A stretch of DNA of 64,000 nucleotides from Mumia sp. ZJ1417 (GTDB lineage: Bacteria > Actinomycetota > Actinomycetes > Propionibacteriales > Nocardioidaceae), in NCBI RefSeq assembly GCF_014127285.1, contig NZ_CP059901.1, positions 2,418,001 to 2,482,000 on the forward strand, given 5' to 3'. A program made the position numbers and the translations under genes. This document shows positions 42,914 to 51,295 of the stretch, one piece after another (the stretch's first letter is position 1; each line of letters starts with the position of its first letter). Under the pieces are notes generated by a model. That model made no database searches. It was not told the DNA's origin and saw only the letters and a program-made list of their open reading frames with translations.

Positions 42914-44320
42914 TCAGGCGTACTGGGCCAGTGCGCCGGCGAGCTCGTCGTGCACGCGGGCGACGATGTGGGTGCCGTCGGGCGTGTGCTCGAGCGAGTC
43001 GATCTCGCCGTGCAGGTGGATCTGGTTGAGCAGGTCTCCGCGCTCGTACGGCAGCACGACGTCGACCTTCGCCGCGGGCGTCGGCAGGTCGGCCTCGACC
43101 GCGCTGAGCAGCTCGTCGATGCCCTCGCCGGTGCGGGCCGACACCACGACGGCGTGCGGCTCGCGTGCAAGGAGGCGCGACAGGACCAGCGGGTCGGCGG
43201 CGTCGGCCTTGTTGATGACGATGATCTCGGGCACTCCGAGGGCGTCGATGTCGGCGAACACCTCGCGCACCGCGTTGATCTGGCCCTCGGGATCGGGGTG
43301 CGACCCGTCGACGACGTGCAGGACGAGGTCGGCGTCAGCGACCTCCTCCAGCGTCGAGCGGAACGCCTCGACCAGCTGGTGAGGGAGGTGGCGGACGAAT
43401 CCGACGGTGTCCGACAGCGTGTACTCGCGGCCGTCGGAGGTCTCCGTACGACGCGTCGTCGGGTCGAGCGTTGCGAACAACGCGTCCTCGACGAGGACGC
43501 CCGCCCGCGTCAGGCGGTTGAGCAGGCTCGACTTGCCGGCGTTGGTGTAGCCGGCGATCACGACGGCCGGCACCTGGTGGCGTTGGCGGTTCGCCCGCTT
43601 GGTGTCGCGGGTCTTGCGCATCTCGCCCATCTCGCGGCGGAGCTTGGCGATGCGGTCGTTGATGCGACGCCGGTCGGTCTCGATCTTGGTCTCACCAGGA
43701 CCACGCGAGCCGATGCCGCCGCCGTCGCCGCCGACACGTCCACCGGCCTGGCGCGAGAGGTTGCCACCCCAGCCGCGCAAGCGCTGCTTCATGTACTGCA
43801 GCTGCGCCAGCTCGACCTGGGCGCGCCCCTCACGCGACTTTGCGTGCTGGGCGAAGATGTCGAGGATCAGGGCGGTACGGTCGACCACCTTGACCTTGGT
43901 CTTGTCCTCCAGGTTGCGCAGCTGGCTCGGGGCGAGCTCGCCATCGCAGATCACCGTGTCGGCGCCGGTCACGCGCACGATCTCGGCGAGCTCGTCAACT
44001 TTGCCTCGGCCGATGTAGGTCGCCGGGTCAGGACGCTGACGCCGCTGGACCAGTCCGTCCAGGACCTCGGACCCGGCGGTCTCGGCCAGGAGCTTGAGCT
44101 CGGCGAGCGAGTTCTCGGCGTCGGTCGCGGAACCGTCGGTCCACACCCCGACCAGGACGACGCGCTCGAGGCGCAGCTGCCTGTATTCGACCTCGCTGAT
44201 GTCCTCGAGCTCGGTCGACAGCCCGGCGATCCGGCGCAACGAGTTGCGGTCGGCAAGGTCGAACTGGTCGCCGTCGTGGGTCTCGGCGTGGTCTGTCTCG
44301 GTACGTTCGTGTGCAGTCAT
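42914..44320 (-). CDS. hflX: Ribosome-associated GTPase HflX
   Basis: A 468-residue GTPase that binds the 50S subunit and splits stalled or hibernating ribosomes. It has the N-terminal HflX domain (YIGRGKVDELAEIV), a helical linker with GGGIGSRGPGETKIETDRR, the G domain with G1 GYTNAGKSSLL, G3 DTVGFVRHLP and G4 NKAD, and a C-terminal domain. Downstream of dapF with a 31-nt gap, matching the actinobacterial miaA-dapF-hflX order. Confidence 0.96.
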   Translation of the reverse strand: MTAHERTETDHAETHDGDQFDLADRNSLRRIAGLSTELEDISEVEYRQLRLERVVLVGVWTDGSATDAENSLAELKLLAETAGSEVLDGLVQRRQRPDPATYIGRGKVDELAEIVRVTGADTVICDGELAPSQLRNLEDKTKVKVVDRTALILDIFAQHAKSREGRAQVELAQLQYMKQRLRGWGGNLSRQAGGRVGGDGGGIGSRGPGETKIETDRRRINDRIAKLRREMGEMRKTRDTKRANRQRHQVPAVVIAGYTNAGKSSLLNRLTRAGVLVEDALFATLDPTTRRTETSDGREYTLSDTVGFVRHLPHQLVEAFRSTLEEVADADLVLHVVDGSHPDPEGQINAVREVFADIDALGVPEIIVINKADAADPLVLSRLLAREPHAVVVSARTGEGIDELLSAVEADLPTPAAKVDVVLPYERGDLLNQIHLHGEIDSLEHTPDGTHIVARVHDELAGALAQYA

Positions 44321-44351
44321 CTGTTCCTTGCAACGTCGGCAGTGCGGTCGA

Positions 44352-45176
44352 TCATCCCAGCCACGTCAGATCGCCGCGAGCGATTATGAGTGCCGGACCG
44401 GCAAGAACAGCGTGCCCGTCAGCCCGCCAGGTCACGCGTAGCGTGCCACCGGGCACGTCCACCCGGTACGTCACCTCTCCATCCCGTACGGGATCGGCGC
44501 CGTCGGCCGAGGCGCTCGCCAGGGCGGCAGCCACCGCACCCGTGCCGCAGGAGCGGGTCTCCCCCGCTCCGCGCTCGTGCACCCGCATCGCCACGTGCCG
44601 CGGGCCGCGTCGGGCGACGAACTCGATGTTGACACCTTCGGGATAGACAGAGGCGTCATATTCGGGCTCCGCCAGCAGCGTCCCTGCCTCATCGAGCTCG
44701 CCGACGAACGCGACCGCGTGCGGGTTGCCGACATCGACATGCCGCGCTGTCCGAGCGACCCCCTCGGCCACGACCTTCGACTCGCCCAGCAGACGAGGCG
44801 TGCCCATGTCGGCAGCGATCGTCCCGTCGGGCGCGTACGTCACGACCTTGATGCCGTCGCGGGTGGCCACCGGCACCGGGTGGGACGGATCGACCAGTCC
44901 AGCGTCGGCGAGGTAATGGGCGAACACCCGCACCCCGTTGCCGCACATCTCCGCGATCGACCCGTCCGCGTTGCGGTAGTCCATGAACCACTCTGCGTCG
45001 GCATCCGTCGCGCGCACGGCACGCAGCACACCGTCAGCACCGATCCCCCGGCGCCGGTCGCACAGCGCGGCCACGAACGACGCGTCGAGCACACCATGCA
45101 CCGTCCCGTCCGGGTCGGGCAGGATCACGAAGTCGTTCTCGGTGCCGTGGCCCTTGAGCCACGCGAAGGTCCTCAC
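44352..45176 (-). CDS. dapF: Diaminopimelate epimerase
   Basis: Converts LL- to meso-diaminopimelate for lysine and peptidoglycan synthesis. The 274-residue protein has the two active-site Cys in EMCGNGVRVFA and TRSCGTGAVA, and the KGHGTENDFVILPD start. The GTG at 45176 follows TAGACT by 6 nt. It is transcribed with hflX. Confidence 0.96.
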   Translation of the reverse strand: MRTFAWLKGHGTENDFVILPDPDGTVHGVLDASFVAALCDRRRGIGADGVLRAVRATDADAEWFMDYRNADGSIAEMCGNGVRVFAHYLADAGLVDPSHPVPVATRDGIKVVTYAPDGTIAADMGTPRLLGESKVVAEGVARTARHVDVGNPHAVAFVGELDEAGTLLAEPEYDASVYPEGVNIEFVARRGPRHVAMRVHERGAGETRSCGTGAVAAALASASADGADPVRDGEVTYRVDVPGGTLRVTWRADGHAVLAGPALIIARGDLTWLG

Positions 45177-45182
45177 CCCGCA

Positions 45183-45188
45183 AGTCTA
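45183..45188 (-). promoter_or_regulatory. -10 hexamer of dapF (leaderless)
   Basis: TAGACT on the minus strand, 6 nt before the GTG start at 45176. Confidence 0.55.
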
Positions 45189-45301
45189 GGTGCCCCGCCT
45201 CTGGCCCCGCGGAACGCTGTCCCTGCACACGCATCCCTGTGGACCGACGCCGCCGCCGGCGCGCGCTGGGGATGACGGAAGGGTCTGACCAAAACAGGCG
45301 C

Positions 45302-45342
45302 ACGCTGTTCGCGTACGCCGTACGTGACTTTTGGACGGACCC
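45302..45342 (+). repeat. 41-bp element, copy B
   Basis: Shares 34 of 41 positions with 17204-17244. It includes CGTACGCCGTACG, a palindrome of TetR-operator type, 40 nt upstream of a tetR-like gene. Confidence 0.55.
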
Positions 45343-45381
45343 TGCTCCTCTCCCGCCGACCCCAGAGGACGTGACGCCACG

Positions 45382-45957
45382 ATGAATCGTGCCGAGATCG
45401 TCGACATCGCCAGCCAGATGGTCGCCGAGGGTGGCTGGAAAGCGCTCACTGTCCGCGCTGTCGCGGCGCGCGCCGAGATCGCCGTCGGAACGCTCCGCCA
45501 CTACTTCGCTACCCAGGCCGAGCTGTTCTCGGCGGTCGGCCGTCGGCTCAACCCTGTCGATTTCGGTCTGGCTGACGTCGACCCCTCGCTCGTCGCGGCC
45601 GATGCCAAACTCCTCGCGGTGCTTCGCCAGATCCTCCCGCCGGTGTCGACCGAGCGAGACGCGATCATCGGGTGGTTCTTGACGCACGCCGAGGCGTACG
45701 GGCCTCAGGCTTGGGTGGAGATGGAGGACCTGCTCGTGGAGCGGAGCATGTGGCTGCGCGTCGACGTGGAGAAGACGCTGAACGCGATCGAGCGAGAGGG
45801 CGGGCGCCGAACGGAGCGCGACGTGAAGCACCAGGCGACGCTGCTGATCGCCGTCATCAGCGGTCTGCGTGCGCTCTTGCTGACCGATGAGGCGGTGTGG
45901 GACGACGATGCGGTCCACGTGCTCAAGGACGTCGTGCGAAGTCTCATCGTCGCGTGA
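45382..45957 (+). CDS. TetR-family transcriptional regulator
   Basis: A 191-residue TetR-like repressor. The N-terminal helix-turn-helix is VAARAEIAVGTLRHYFATQAEL; the C-terminal domain has a TetR_C-like helical pattern and no identifiable ligand. The ATG at 45382 is where the HTH-bearing sequence begins; an in-frame upstream extension has no conserved content. A 41-bp palindromic element lies 40 nt upstream and could be its operator. It may not be cotranscribed with the second TetR gene, which has its own -10. Confidence 0.88.
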   Translation: MNRAEIVDIASQMVAEGGWKALTVRAVAARAEIAVGTLRHYFATQAELFSAVGRRLNPVDFGLADVDPSLVAADAKLLAVLRQILPPVSTERDAIIGWFLTHAEAYGPQAWVEMEDLLVERSMWLRVDVEKTLNAIEREGGRRTERDVKHQATLLIAVISGLRALLLTDEAVWDDDAVHVLKDVVRSLIVA

Positions 45958-45968
45958 CGTCGTCGCGA

Positions 45969-45974
45969 TAAGGT
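45969..45974 (+). promoter_or_regulatory. -10 hexamer of the second TetR gene (leaderless)
   Basis: TAAGGT, 6 nt before the GTG at 45981. Confidence 0.5.
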
Positions 45975-45980
45975 GCCCCG

Positions 45981-46622
45981 GTGCACGACTCCGACGACGC
46001 CGTCACGCGTCACGAGCAGAAGGAGCGCACCCGGCAGGCTCTCCTCGACGCCGCGCTCGAGCTCACCGACGAGCACGGATTCGCCGGGGTCAGCCTGCGA
46101 CAGGTCGCGCGGCGTGCTGGCGTCGTCCCGACCGCGTTCTACCGACACTTCGCCACTATGGAGGAGCTCGGCCTGGCCCTCGTGGACCAGTCGTTCGACA
46201 CCCTGCGCGGCATGATGCGCCTTGCACGCCAGGACCCCCAGACGTACGCCGACGTGATCACCGCCTCGGCATCGATCATCGTCGAGCAGGTCCAACTGCA
46301 CCGGTCGCACTTCGCGTTCGTCGCCCGCGAGCGGTTCGGCGGGGTACCGGCGGTCCGCCACCGCATCCGTGACGAGCTGCGCCTGTACGTGAGCGAGCTG
46401 GCCATCGACCTGCGGACGTTCCCGCACCTCGACACGTGGAACGACGCGGACGTGCGGACGGCGTCACAGCTGTTCGTCAACATCATGGTGTCGACGGCGG
46501 AGCAGATCATCGAGTCGCCGGACCGGCCCGAGGTGCTCGAGCAGATCGAGACCGAGGCGCGCCGTCAGATGCGACTGATCGTCCTGGGGTATGCCGGATG
46601 GCGGTCGGAGCCACCGACATGA
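45981..46622 (+). CDS. TetR-family transcriptional regulator (FabR-like)
   Basis: A 213-residue TetR regulator: EQKERTRQALLDAALELTDEHGFAGVSLRQVARRAGVVPTAFYRHF contains the HTH. Length and the ERFGG and ELAIDL segments recall FabR/DesT-type regulators of fatty-acid genes, a tentative comparison. The GTG at 45981 appears leaderless. It overlaps the SRPBCC gene by 4 nt. Confidence 0.85.
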   Translation: MHDSDDAVTRHEQKERTRQALLDAALELTDEHGFAGVSLRQVARRAGVVPTAFYRHFATMEELGLALVDQSFDTLRGMMRLARQDPQTYADVITASASIIVEQVQLHRSHFAFVARERFGGVPAVRHRIRDELRLYVSELAIDLRTFPHLDTWNDADVRTASQLFVNIMVSTAEQIIESPDRPEVLEQIETEARRQMRLIVLGYAGWRSEPPT

Positions 46623-47074
46623 CCGTGACCGTACGCTCCGACGGCACGGGTCACCTCGCGGGGACGCTGCACGTGGACGCACCCGTCCAGGCGGTGTGGG
46701 AGTACGTGACGGCATGGGAGCGCCAGAGCGAGTGGATCCCCGCAACCCGGGTCCGTACCGACGGCGACCTGATTGTCGCCCGCACGGGGCTCGGGCCGTT
46801 CGGCTTCGACGACCCGATGCGCGTGACCTCGTGGGACCCACCACACCGCTGCGACGTCGAGCACCTCGGGCGGGTCGTGTCCGGCACCGGGACATTCGTC
46901 TGCAGCCCCGACGCGACGGGCACGGGCACCGACTTCGGATGGTCTGAGGTGGTCCGCGTCCCCGGTGGTCCGTTCGCGCCGCTGCTCTGGCGAGTCGCGA
47001 CACCACTGCTGCGCCTGTCGTACGCACACGCGCTGGGCCGTCTGCGTCGCCGTCTCGCGCGCGAGGCCCGTTAG
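46619..47074 (+). CDS. SRPBCC-family protein
   Basis: A 151-residue START-like fold protein: VDAPVQAVWEYVTAWERQSEWIPATRV, then a beta-sheet core and the long C-terminal helix LLRLSYAHALGRLRRRLA. Probably binds a hydrophobic ligand; none can be named. The ATG at 46619 overlaps the TetR stop; an ATG 21 nt earlier is an alternative. The stop overlaps that of the convergent miaA by 4 nt. Confidence 0.85.
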   Translation: MTVTVRSDGTGHLAGTLHVDAPVQAVWEYVTAWERQSEWIPATRVRTDGDLIVARTGLGPFGFDDPMRVTSWDPPHRCDVEHLGRVVSGTGTFVCSPDATGTGTDFGWSEVVRVPGGPFAPLLWRVATPLLRLSYAHALGRLRRRLAREAR

Positions 47075-47985
47075 CCCCCCACTACCGCGAGCGCCTGGTC
47101 AACGAGGTCCGGCGCGTCGTACGGCAGCCAGACGATCCGCGGGTCCTTGCGGAACCACGAGTCCTGCCGCCTCGCGAACTTCCGCGTCCCCCGCACGGTC
47201 GCCTCGCGGGCCTCGTCCTCGGTCATCGTGCCGTCGAGAAAGGCGAGCACCTGGGAGTAGCCGAGCGCGCGGCTCGCGGTGCGCCCGCCGGCCAACCCCT
47301 CGGCCACGAGCCTGCGCACCTCGTCGACGAGACCGGCTTCCCACATCAGGTCCACGCGCCGGGCGATCCGCTCGTCGAGCACGTCGCGTGGGACGTCGAT
47401 GCCGAGGAGTCGCACGTCGTCGTAGTACGCGGTGTGGGCCGGCAGCGTTGCGGCGAACGGACGACCGGTGATCTCGACGACCTCCAGCGCACGTACGATC
47501 CGGCGACCGTTGGAAACGAGGATGCTGGTCGCGGCGTCGGGGTCGAGCGCGGCGAGCCGCCGGTGCATCTCCTCAGGACCCTGCTCGCGCAGCTCGGCCT
47601 CGAGCCGCGCCCGTACGGCCGGGTCTGTGCCGGGAAACTCGAACGCGTCCAGCACGGCGCGGACATACAGCGCGGAGCCGCCGACGAGCACCGGAGTAAC
47701 ACCCCGCCCCCGTACCTCTTCCAACGCGGCACGCGCCCACCGTTGGAACTCAGCGACCGTCGCCGGCTCGGTGACGTCCAGGATGTCGAGGAGGTGGTGC
47801 GGGACCCCACCCCGCTCGGCCTCCGCCAGCTTGGCCGTACCGACGTCCATGCCGCGGTAGATCTGGTAGGCGTCGACGTTCACCACCTCGCCCCTGACAC
47901 GTTGCGCGAGTGCGACGGCGAGGTCGGACTTGCCGGCGGCGGTCGGACCGACCACTGCGACGACGGGAGGGCTCACGGCGACCAT
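47071..47985 (-). CDS. miaA: tRNA dimethylallyltransferase
   Basis: Adds a dimethylallyl group to N6 of A37 in tRNAs reading U-starting codons. The 304-residue product starts MVAVSPPVVAVVGPTAAGKS, with a P-loop, then VDAYQIYRGMDVGTAK, TPVLVGGSALYVRAVLD and a C-terminal RQDSWFRKD segment. The ATG at 47985 is chosen because the P-loop follows at once; a longer in-frame start lacks conserved sequence. Its product is the substrate of MiaB, encoded 3 kb to the right. Confidence 0.96.
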   Translation of the reverse strand: MVAVSPPVVAVVGPTAAGKSDLAVALAQRVRGEVVNVDAYQIYRGMDVGTAKLAEAERGGVPHHLLDILDVTEPATVAEFQRWARAALEEVRGRGVTPVLVGGSALYVRAVLDAFEFPGTDPAVRARLEAELREQGPEEMHRRLAALDPDAATSILVSNGRRIVRALEVVEITGRPFAATLPAHTAYYDDVRLLGIDVPRDVLDERIARRVDLMWEAGLVDEVRRLVAEGLAGGRTASRALGYSQVLAFLDGTMTEDEAREATVRGTRKFARRQDSWFRKDPRIVWLPYDAPDLVDQALAVVGG

Positions 47986-48050
47986 TCTGACTGACGTAGA
48001 TTCGAACACACACATCACACCGCATCCGGCCACGGCAGGAAGAGATCGGC

Positions 48051-48335
48051 ATGAGCAAGTTCGACGAGGCCTTCGAGAAGTTCAAGGACTCCAGCGAGGA
48101 CCTGGCCCGTGAGATGAAGGAGCGCGCGAGCACGCTCGTCACCGAGAACGGCGACAAGATTGACGACGCGCTCGTGACGGTGCGCGACAAGGCCAAGGAA
48201 CTGAGCAAGGGCAAGTACGACGACAAGATCGACAAGGCCCACGCCGTCGCGAAGGAGCAGATCCACAAGCTCGACAAGGACCCGGGCGACGGACCAGGGA
48301 CGGGGACGACCCCACCCTCGCCCACCGGCACCTGA
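48051..48335 (+). CDS. Small MT0933-type (antitoxin-like) protein 1
   Basis: A 94-residue highly charged helical protein: MSKFDEAFEKFKDSSEDLAREMKERA, then ENGDKIDDALVTVRDKAKEL and KYDDKIDKAHAVAKEQIHKL, with a Gly/Pro/Thr tail. The KYDDKIDKA-type repeat is the hallmark of the MT0933 antitoxin-like family of actinobacteria. No toxin gene lies beside it, so an antitoxin role is doubtful here. The ATG has GGAAGAG upstream. A paralogue is at 51074. Confidence 0.7.
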   Translation: MSKFDEAFEKFKDSSEDLAREMKERASTLVTENGDKIDDALVTVRDKAKELSKGKYDDKIDKAHAVAKEQIHKLDKDPGDGPGTGTTPPSPTGT

Positions 48336-48662
48336 CGAGGCGTCGGTCCGCTCGCGGTCAGCGCCTGGTGACGGTGCGGCTCGGCTTCGACACGCGAGCC
48401 AGCATCGGCGCAGTACAGCCCCGCGCGTCGCTCACCCGCACGCAGCTGCATCGCACGTCCGTGGCGATCGGCGAGCATCGTGTTGCCCGCCGCGCCGGTG
48501 ACGGTGCGCTCAGGGAAGTCGACCGCCGTGCGGATCCCAGGTGGGGGTACGGCCGGCGCGGGGGTGGTAGGTGACCCGACGAGCAGGCCCGCGACGATGT
48601 TGTCCAGGTCACATCAGACAATGTGGATTGACCGTGCCCCGGGCGCCACCGGACCCTGAGGC
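48336..48662 (-). other. Gene-free stretch with faint coding-like remnant
   Basis: No intact gene between the MT0933-type and methyltransferase genes. On the minus strand a frame opens after a TGA near 48613 and reads LDNIVAGLLVGSPTTPAPAV and TVTGAAGNTMLADRHGRAM before merging into sequence antisense to the small gene. It may be the end of a lost gene, but the evidence is weak. No promoter of note beyond an AT-richer patch before 48663. Confidence 0.25.
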
Positions 48663-49799
48663 ATGGGCCAAGCGACAGGCGGGACTGCAGCCGACGGCGG
48701 AGCGACCGACGCGTTCGCCGGGCGGATCTTCGCATCCGTTCTCGGCGCGATGGACTGCCTGACAATCGCCCTCGGCGACAGGCTCAACCTGTACGACCTC
48801 CTGTCCGAGCACGGTCCGCTCCGCCCCTCGCAACTGGCCTCCCTCGCAGGGATCGATGCACGATACGCCCGCGAATGGCTCGAGCAGCAAGCAGTCGCGG
48901 GCCTCATTGCGGTCGCCGCTCCCTCCGACGACGGCGACACCCGCACGTACGGGCTCAGCGCCGCGCAGCGCGAGGTGCTGTGCGACCGGTCGCTCGAGTC
49001 ATACCTCACTCCCGTCACCCAGATCGTCGCTGCCGCCGGCGCCCGGTTGCCCGAGCTCGTCGACGCCTATCGCAGCGGTGGCGGGGTCGCGTGGCGCGAC
49101 TACGGCCCGCGCATGCGGCGCGGCCAGGCCGATGCCAACCGTGCGCTGTTCCTCACCTCACTCCCACAGGTGTGGCTGCCGTCGCTGCCAGAGCTCCACG
49201 CGCGCCTTACCGACGGCGCGCGTGTCGCGGACATCGGCTGCGGCGACGGCTGGTCCACGATCGGCATCGCCTCCGGCTATCCCGCGAGCACCGTCGACGG
49301 CTTCGACCTGGACGCCGACTCAGTCGCGGCCGCGCGAAGGAACGCCGACGCCCATGACGTCTCCGAACGGGTGGGCTTCCACCACGCTGACGCGGGATCC
49401 GTCGATGGGGCGTACGACTACACGCTGGTGACAGCCTTCGAGTGCATCCACGACATGCCAGACCCGGTGTCCGTGCTGGCGAGCATGCACGCGATGGCCG
49501 CTCCGGACGGGTGGGTGCTGGTCGTCGACGAGCGAGTGCCCGACGCGTTCAGCGGTCCCGGGGACCCCGTCGAGCAGCTGATGTACGGCTACTCGGTCCT
49601 CGTCTGCCTCCCCGACGGGATGTCACACCGCCCAACCCGCGCCACAGGGACGGTGATGCGGCTGGACGTGCTCCGCGGCTACGCCCGCGAGGCAGGCTTC
49701 GCCGACGTCGCAGTGCTGGCGATCGAGAACGATATGTTCCGCGTCTACCGGTTAGTGCAAAGTCCCCCACGTGGTGTTCCGGGGCCGCTCGGGCGGTAA
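48663..49799 (+). CDS. Class I SAM-dependent methyltransferase with N-terminal winged helix
   Basis: A 378-residue methyltransferase. An N-terminal winged-helix dimerisation domain (LNLYDLLSEHGPLRPSQLASLAGIDARYAREWLEQQAVAGLI) is followed by the SAM-binding Rossmann core with motif I VADIGCGDGWSTIGIA, then DGFDLDADSVAAAR and VTAFECIHDMPDP. The layout resembles mycobacterial Rv2258c-type proteins; the acceptor is unknown. It converges with the LigB-like gene. Confidence 0.85.
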   Translation: MGQATGGTAADGGATDAFAGRIFASVLGAMDCLTIALGDRLNLYDLLSEHGPLRPSQLASLAGIDARYAREWLEQQAVAGLIAVAAPSDDGDTRTYGLSAAQREVLCDRSLESYLTPVTQIVAAAGARLPELVDAYRSGGGVAWRDYGPRMRRGQADANRALFLTSLPQVWLPSLPELHARLTDGARVADIGCGDGWSTIGIASGYPASTVDGFDLDADSVAAARRNADAHDVSERVGFHHADAGSVDGAYDYTLVTAFECIHDMPDPVSVLASMHAMAAPDGWVLVVDERVPDAFSGPGDPVEQLMYGYSVLVCLPDGMSHRPTRATGTVMRLDVLRGYAREAGFADVAVLAIENDMFRVYRLVQSPPRGVPGPLGR

Positions 49800-49822
49800 G
49801 CCCGCCGCCAGCAAGTACGTGA

Positions 49823-50509
49823 TCAAGCGGGGCGGCTCCATACGTCCTTTCGGCTCCAGACGGCGACCCAGTAGGCGACGCCGTACGGCGCCCCGTCATA
49901 GCGGAGTCGCGCCGCCCATCCTTCCGCCGCGTCGGCACGCACGGTCGCGGCGAGCGCTCGGAACGCCGGGGCGCCACTCGCCCACAGCGCGTCGGCGAGA
50001 GCGGGGTCCAGCGAGGCGAGGGCGTCGAGATCGACGCCGGCCAGCGCCGTACCGATCACCGCGTCGAAGGCGAGTGACCGCACATCCACGTGGCCCGGAG
50101 CCGATTCTTCTCGCTTCGCGGTGCCATCGGCGAGGACGAGCAACGCCGTACGGACGTGGCCGCCGAGGTCGATCGCGGTGCCCGTGGTCTCGCGGAAGGT
50201 ACGCGGAAGCGTGACGCCCGCCGCGGAGAGCAACCACTCCCCCAGCGGCAGCGCGGACCCAGGCCGGACGTCGCTGGCGCCCGTATCGAGGCACTCGTAC
50301 CCGAACGCCGAGAAGTCCGCGACCACCGAGTCGTATGCCTCCTTCCCAGGCCCGGGCGCCACGACCATGACCCTGTCGGCCACCCCCGCCGCCTCGCGCA
50401 CGGCCTCGATCGCGGCGGCGCGCAGCGGCTCCAGCTCTCCCGCCGCGCCGGCAGCGATCTCGGGGACGAGCAACGGTGTCTGCGGGACCACGGCGACGGC
50501 GACGAGCAC
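49823..50509 (-). CDS. Class III extradiol dioxygenase (LigB)-like protein
   Basis: A 228-residue protein whose start (LVAVAVVPQTPLLVPEIAAGAAGELEPLRAAAIEAV) matches the LigB-like proteins found next to miaA/miaB in actinobacteria. The metal-binding His residues of true dioxygenases are not all apparent, so activity is uncertain. The GTG at 50509 follows TAGCCT by 6 nt. It is divergent from the Nudix gene. Confidence 0.75.
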   Translation of the reverse strand: MLVAVAVVPQTPLLVPEIAAGAAGELEPLRAAAIEAVREAAGVADRVMVVAPGPGKEAYDSVVADFSAFGYECLDTGASDVRPGSALPLGEWLLSAAGVTLPRTFRETTGTAIDLGGHVRTALLVLADGTAKREESAPGHVDVRSLAFDAVIGTALAGVDLDALASLDPALADALWASGAPAFRALAATVRADAAEGWAARLRYDGAPYGVAYWVAVWSRKDVWSRPA

Positions 50510-50515
50510 GTCACG

Positions 50516-50521
50516 AGGCTA
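50516..50521 (-). promoter_or_regulatory. -10 hexamer of the LigB-like gene (leaderless)
   Basis: TAGCCT on the minus strand, 6 nt before the GTG at 50509. Confidence 0.5.
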
Positions 50522-50544
50522 ACGCGACCGCCGCACACGCCGCC

Positions 50545-50550
50545 TAGAGT
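50545..50550 (+). promoter_or_regulatory. -10 hexamer of the Nudix gene (leaderless)
   Basis: TAGAGT, 7 nt before the ATG at 50558. Confidence 0.55.
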
Positions 50551-50557
50551 GCTGTGC

Positions 50558-51028
50558 ATGAGACACGCGCTCGTCCCCGCCTCGTACGTGATGCTGCTCC
50601 GTGGCCCGCTGGGTGAGGAGGAGATCCTGCTGCACCTGCGGCAGAACACCGGCTTCCGCGATGGGTGCTGGGCGATGATCGCCGGCCACGTCCACGCGGA
50701 CGAGTCCGTACGGACGGCGGCACAGCGCGAGGCGTACGAGGAGGCCGGTGTCTCGATCGCCCCCGACGCGTTGGAACCGCTGACGACGCTGCACCGGTGG
50801 GTCGAGGGCGGCCCCGCGCTCGAGCAGCGGGTCGACTTCTTCTGGATCGCGCGCGCCTGGGACGGAGAGCCCCGCATCGTGGAGCCCGAGAAGGCTGCTG
50901 ACCAGCGGTGGTTCAGGCTGCGCGACCTCCCCCAGCCCGGGGTCGAGCACGAGATCGTGGTGATCGAGACCTACCTCCGCGGCCCGGTGCCGCCGATTCT
51001 CACGCTGACGTCGCACGCCGCACGGTGA
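50558..51028 (+). CDS. Nudix hydrolase
   Basis: A 156-residue Nudix enzyme. The Nudix box GHVHADESVRTAAQREAYEE plus AGV fits GX5EX7REUXEEXGU and binds catalytic Mg2+. The HALVPASYVMLLRG start is family-like. It hydrolyses nucleoside diphosphate-linked compounds; which one is unclear. The ATG at 50558 is leaderless; longer frames upstream overlap the divergent gene. Confidence 0.9.
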   Translation: MRHALVPASYVMLLRGPLGEEEILLHLRQNTGFRDGCWAMIAGHVHADESVRTAAQREAYEEAGVSIAPDALEPLTTLHRWVEGGPALEQRVDFFWIARAWDGEPRIVEPEKAADQRWFRLRDLPQPGVEHEIVVIETYLRGPVPPILTLTSHAAR

Positions 51029-51073
51029 CGCCTAAGATTTGAGCAGATCACCACACTACGTACCGGGGGACCC

Positions 51074-51292
51074 ATGGGACTGCTCGACAAGTTCAAGGAC
51101 AACGCCGACGGCCTGAAGGACAAGGCTCAGGACCTGCTCAAGGAGCACGGCGACAAGATCGACCAGGGCATCGACAAGGCCGCCGACCTCGCCAGCGACA
51201 AGACCGGTGGCAAGCACGACGACAAGATCGACAAGGGCACCGACGCGCTCAAGGACGGGGTCGACAAGATCGACGGCGACCCGACGACCTGA
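51074..51292 (+). CDS. Small MT0933-type (antitoxin-like) protein 2
   Basis: A 72-residue charged helical protein: MGLLDKFKDNADGLKDKAQD, then KHDDKIDKGTDALKDGVDKI. It is closer to the MT0933 archetype than the copy at 48051. The ATG has GGGGGA upstream; a TAAGAT at 51032 may be its -10. No toxin partner is visible. It ends 3 nt from the miaB stop. Confidence 0.75.
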   Translation: MGLLDKFKDNADGLKDKAQDLLKEHGDKIDQGIDKAADLASDKTGGKHDDKIDKGTDALKDGVDKIDGDPTT

Positions 51293-51295
51293 CGG

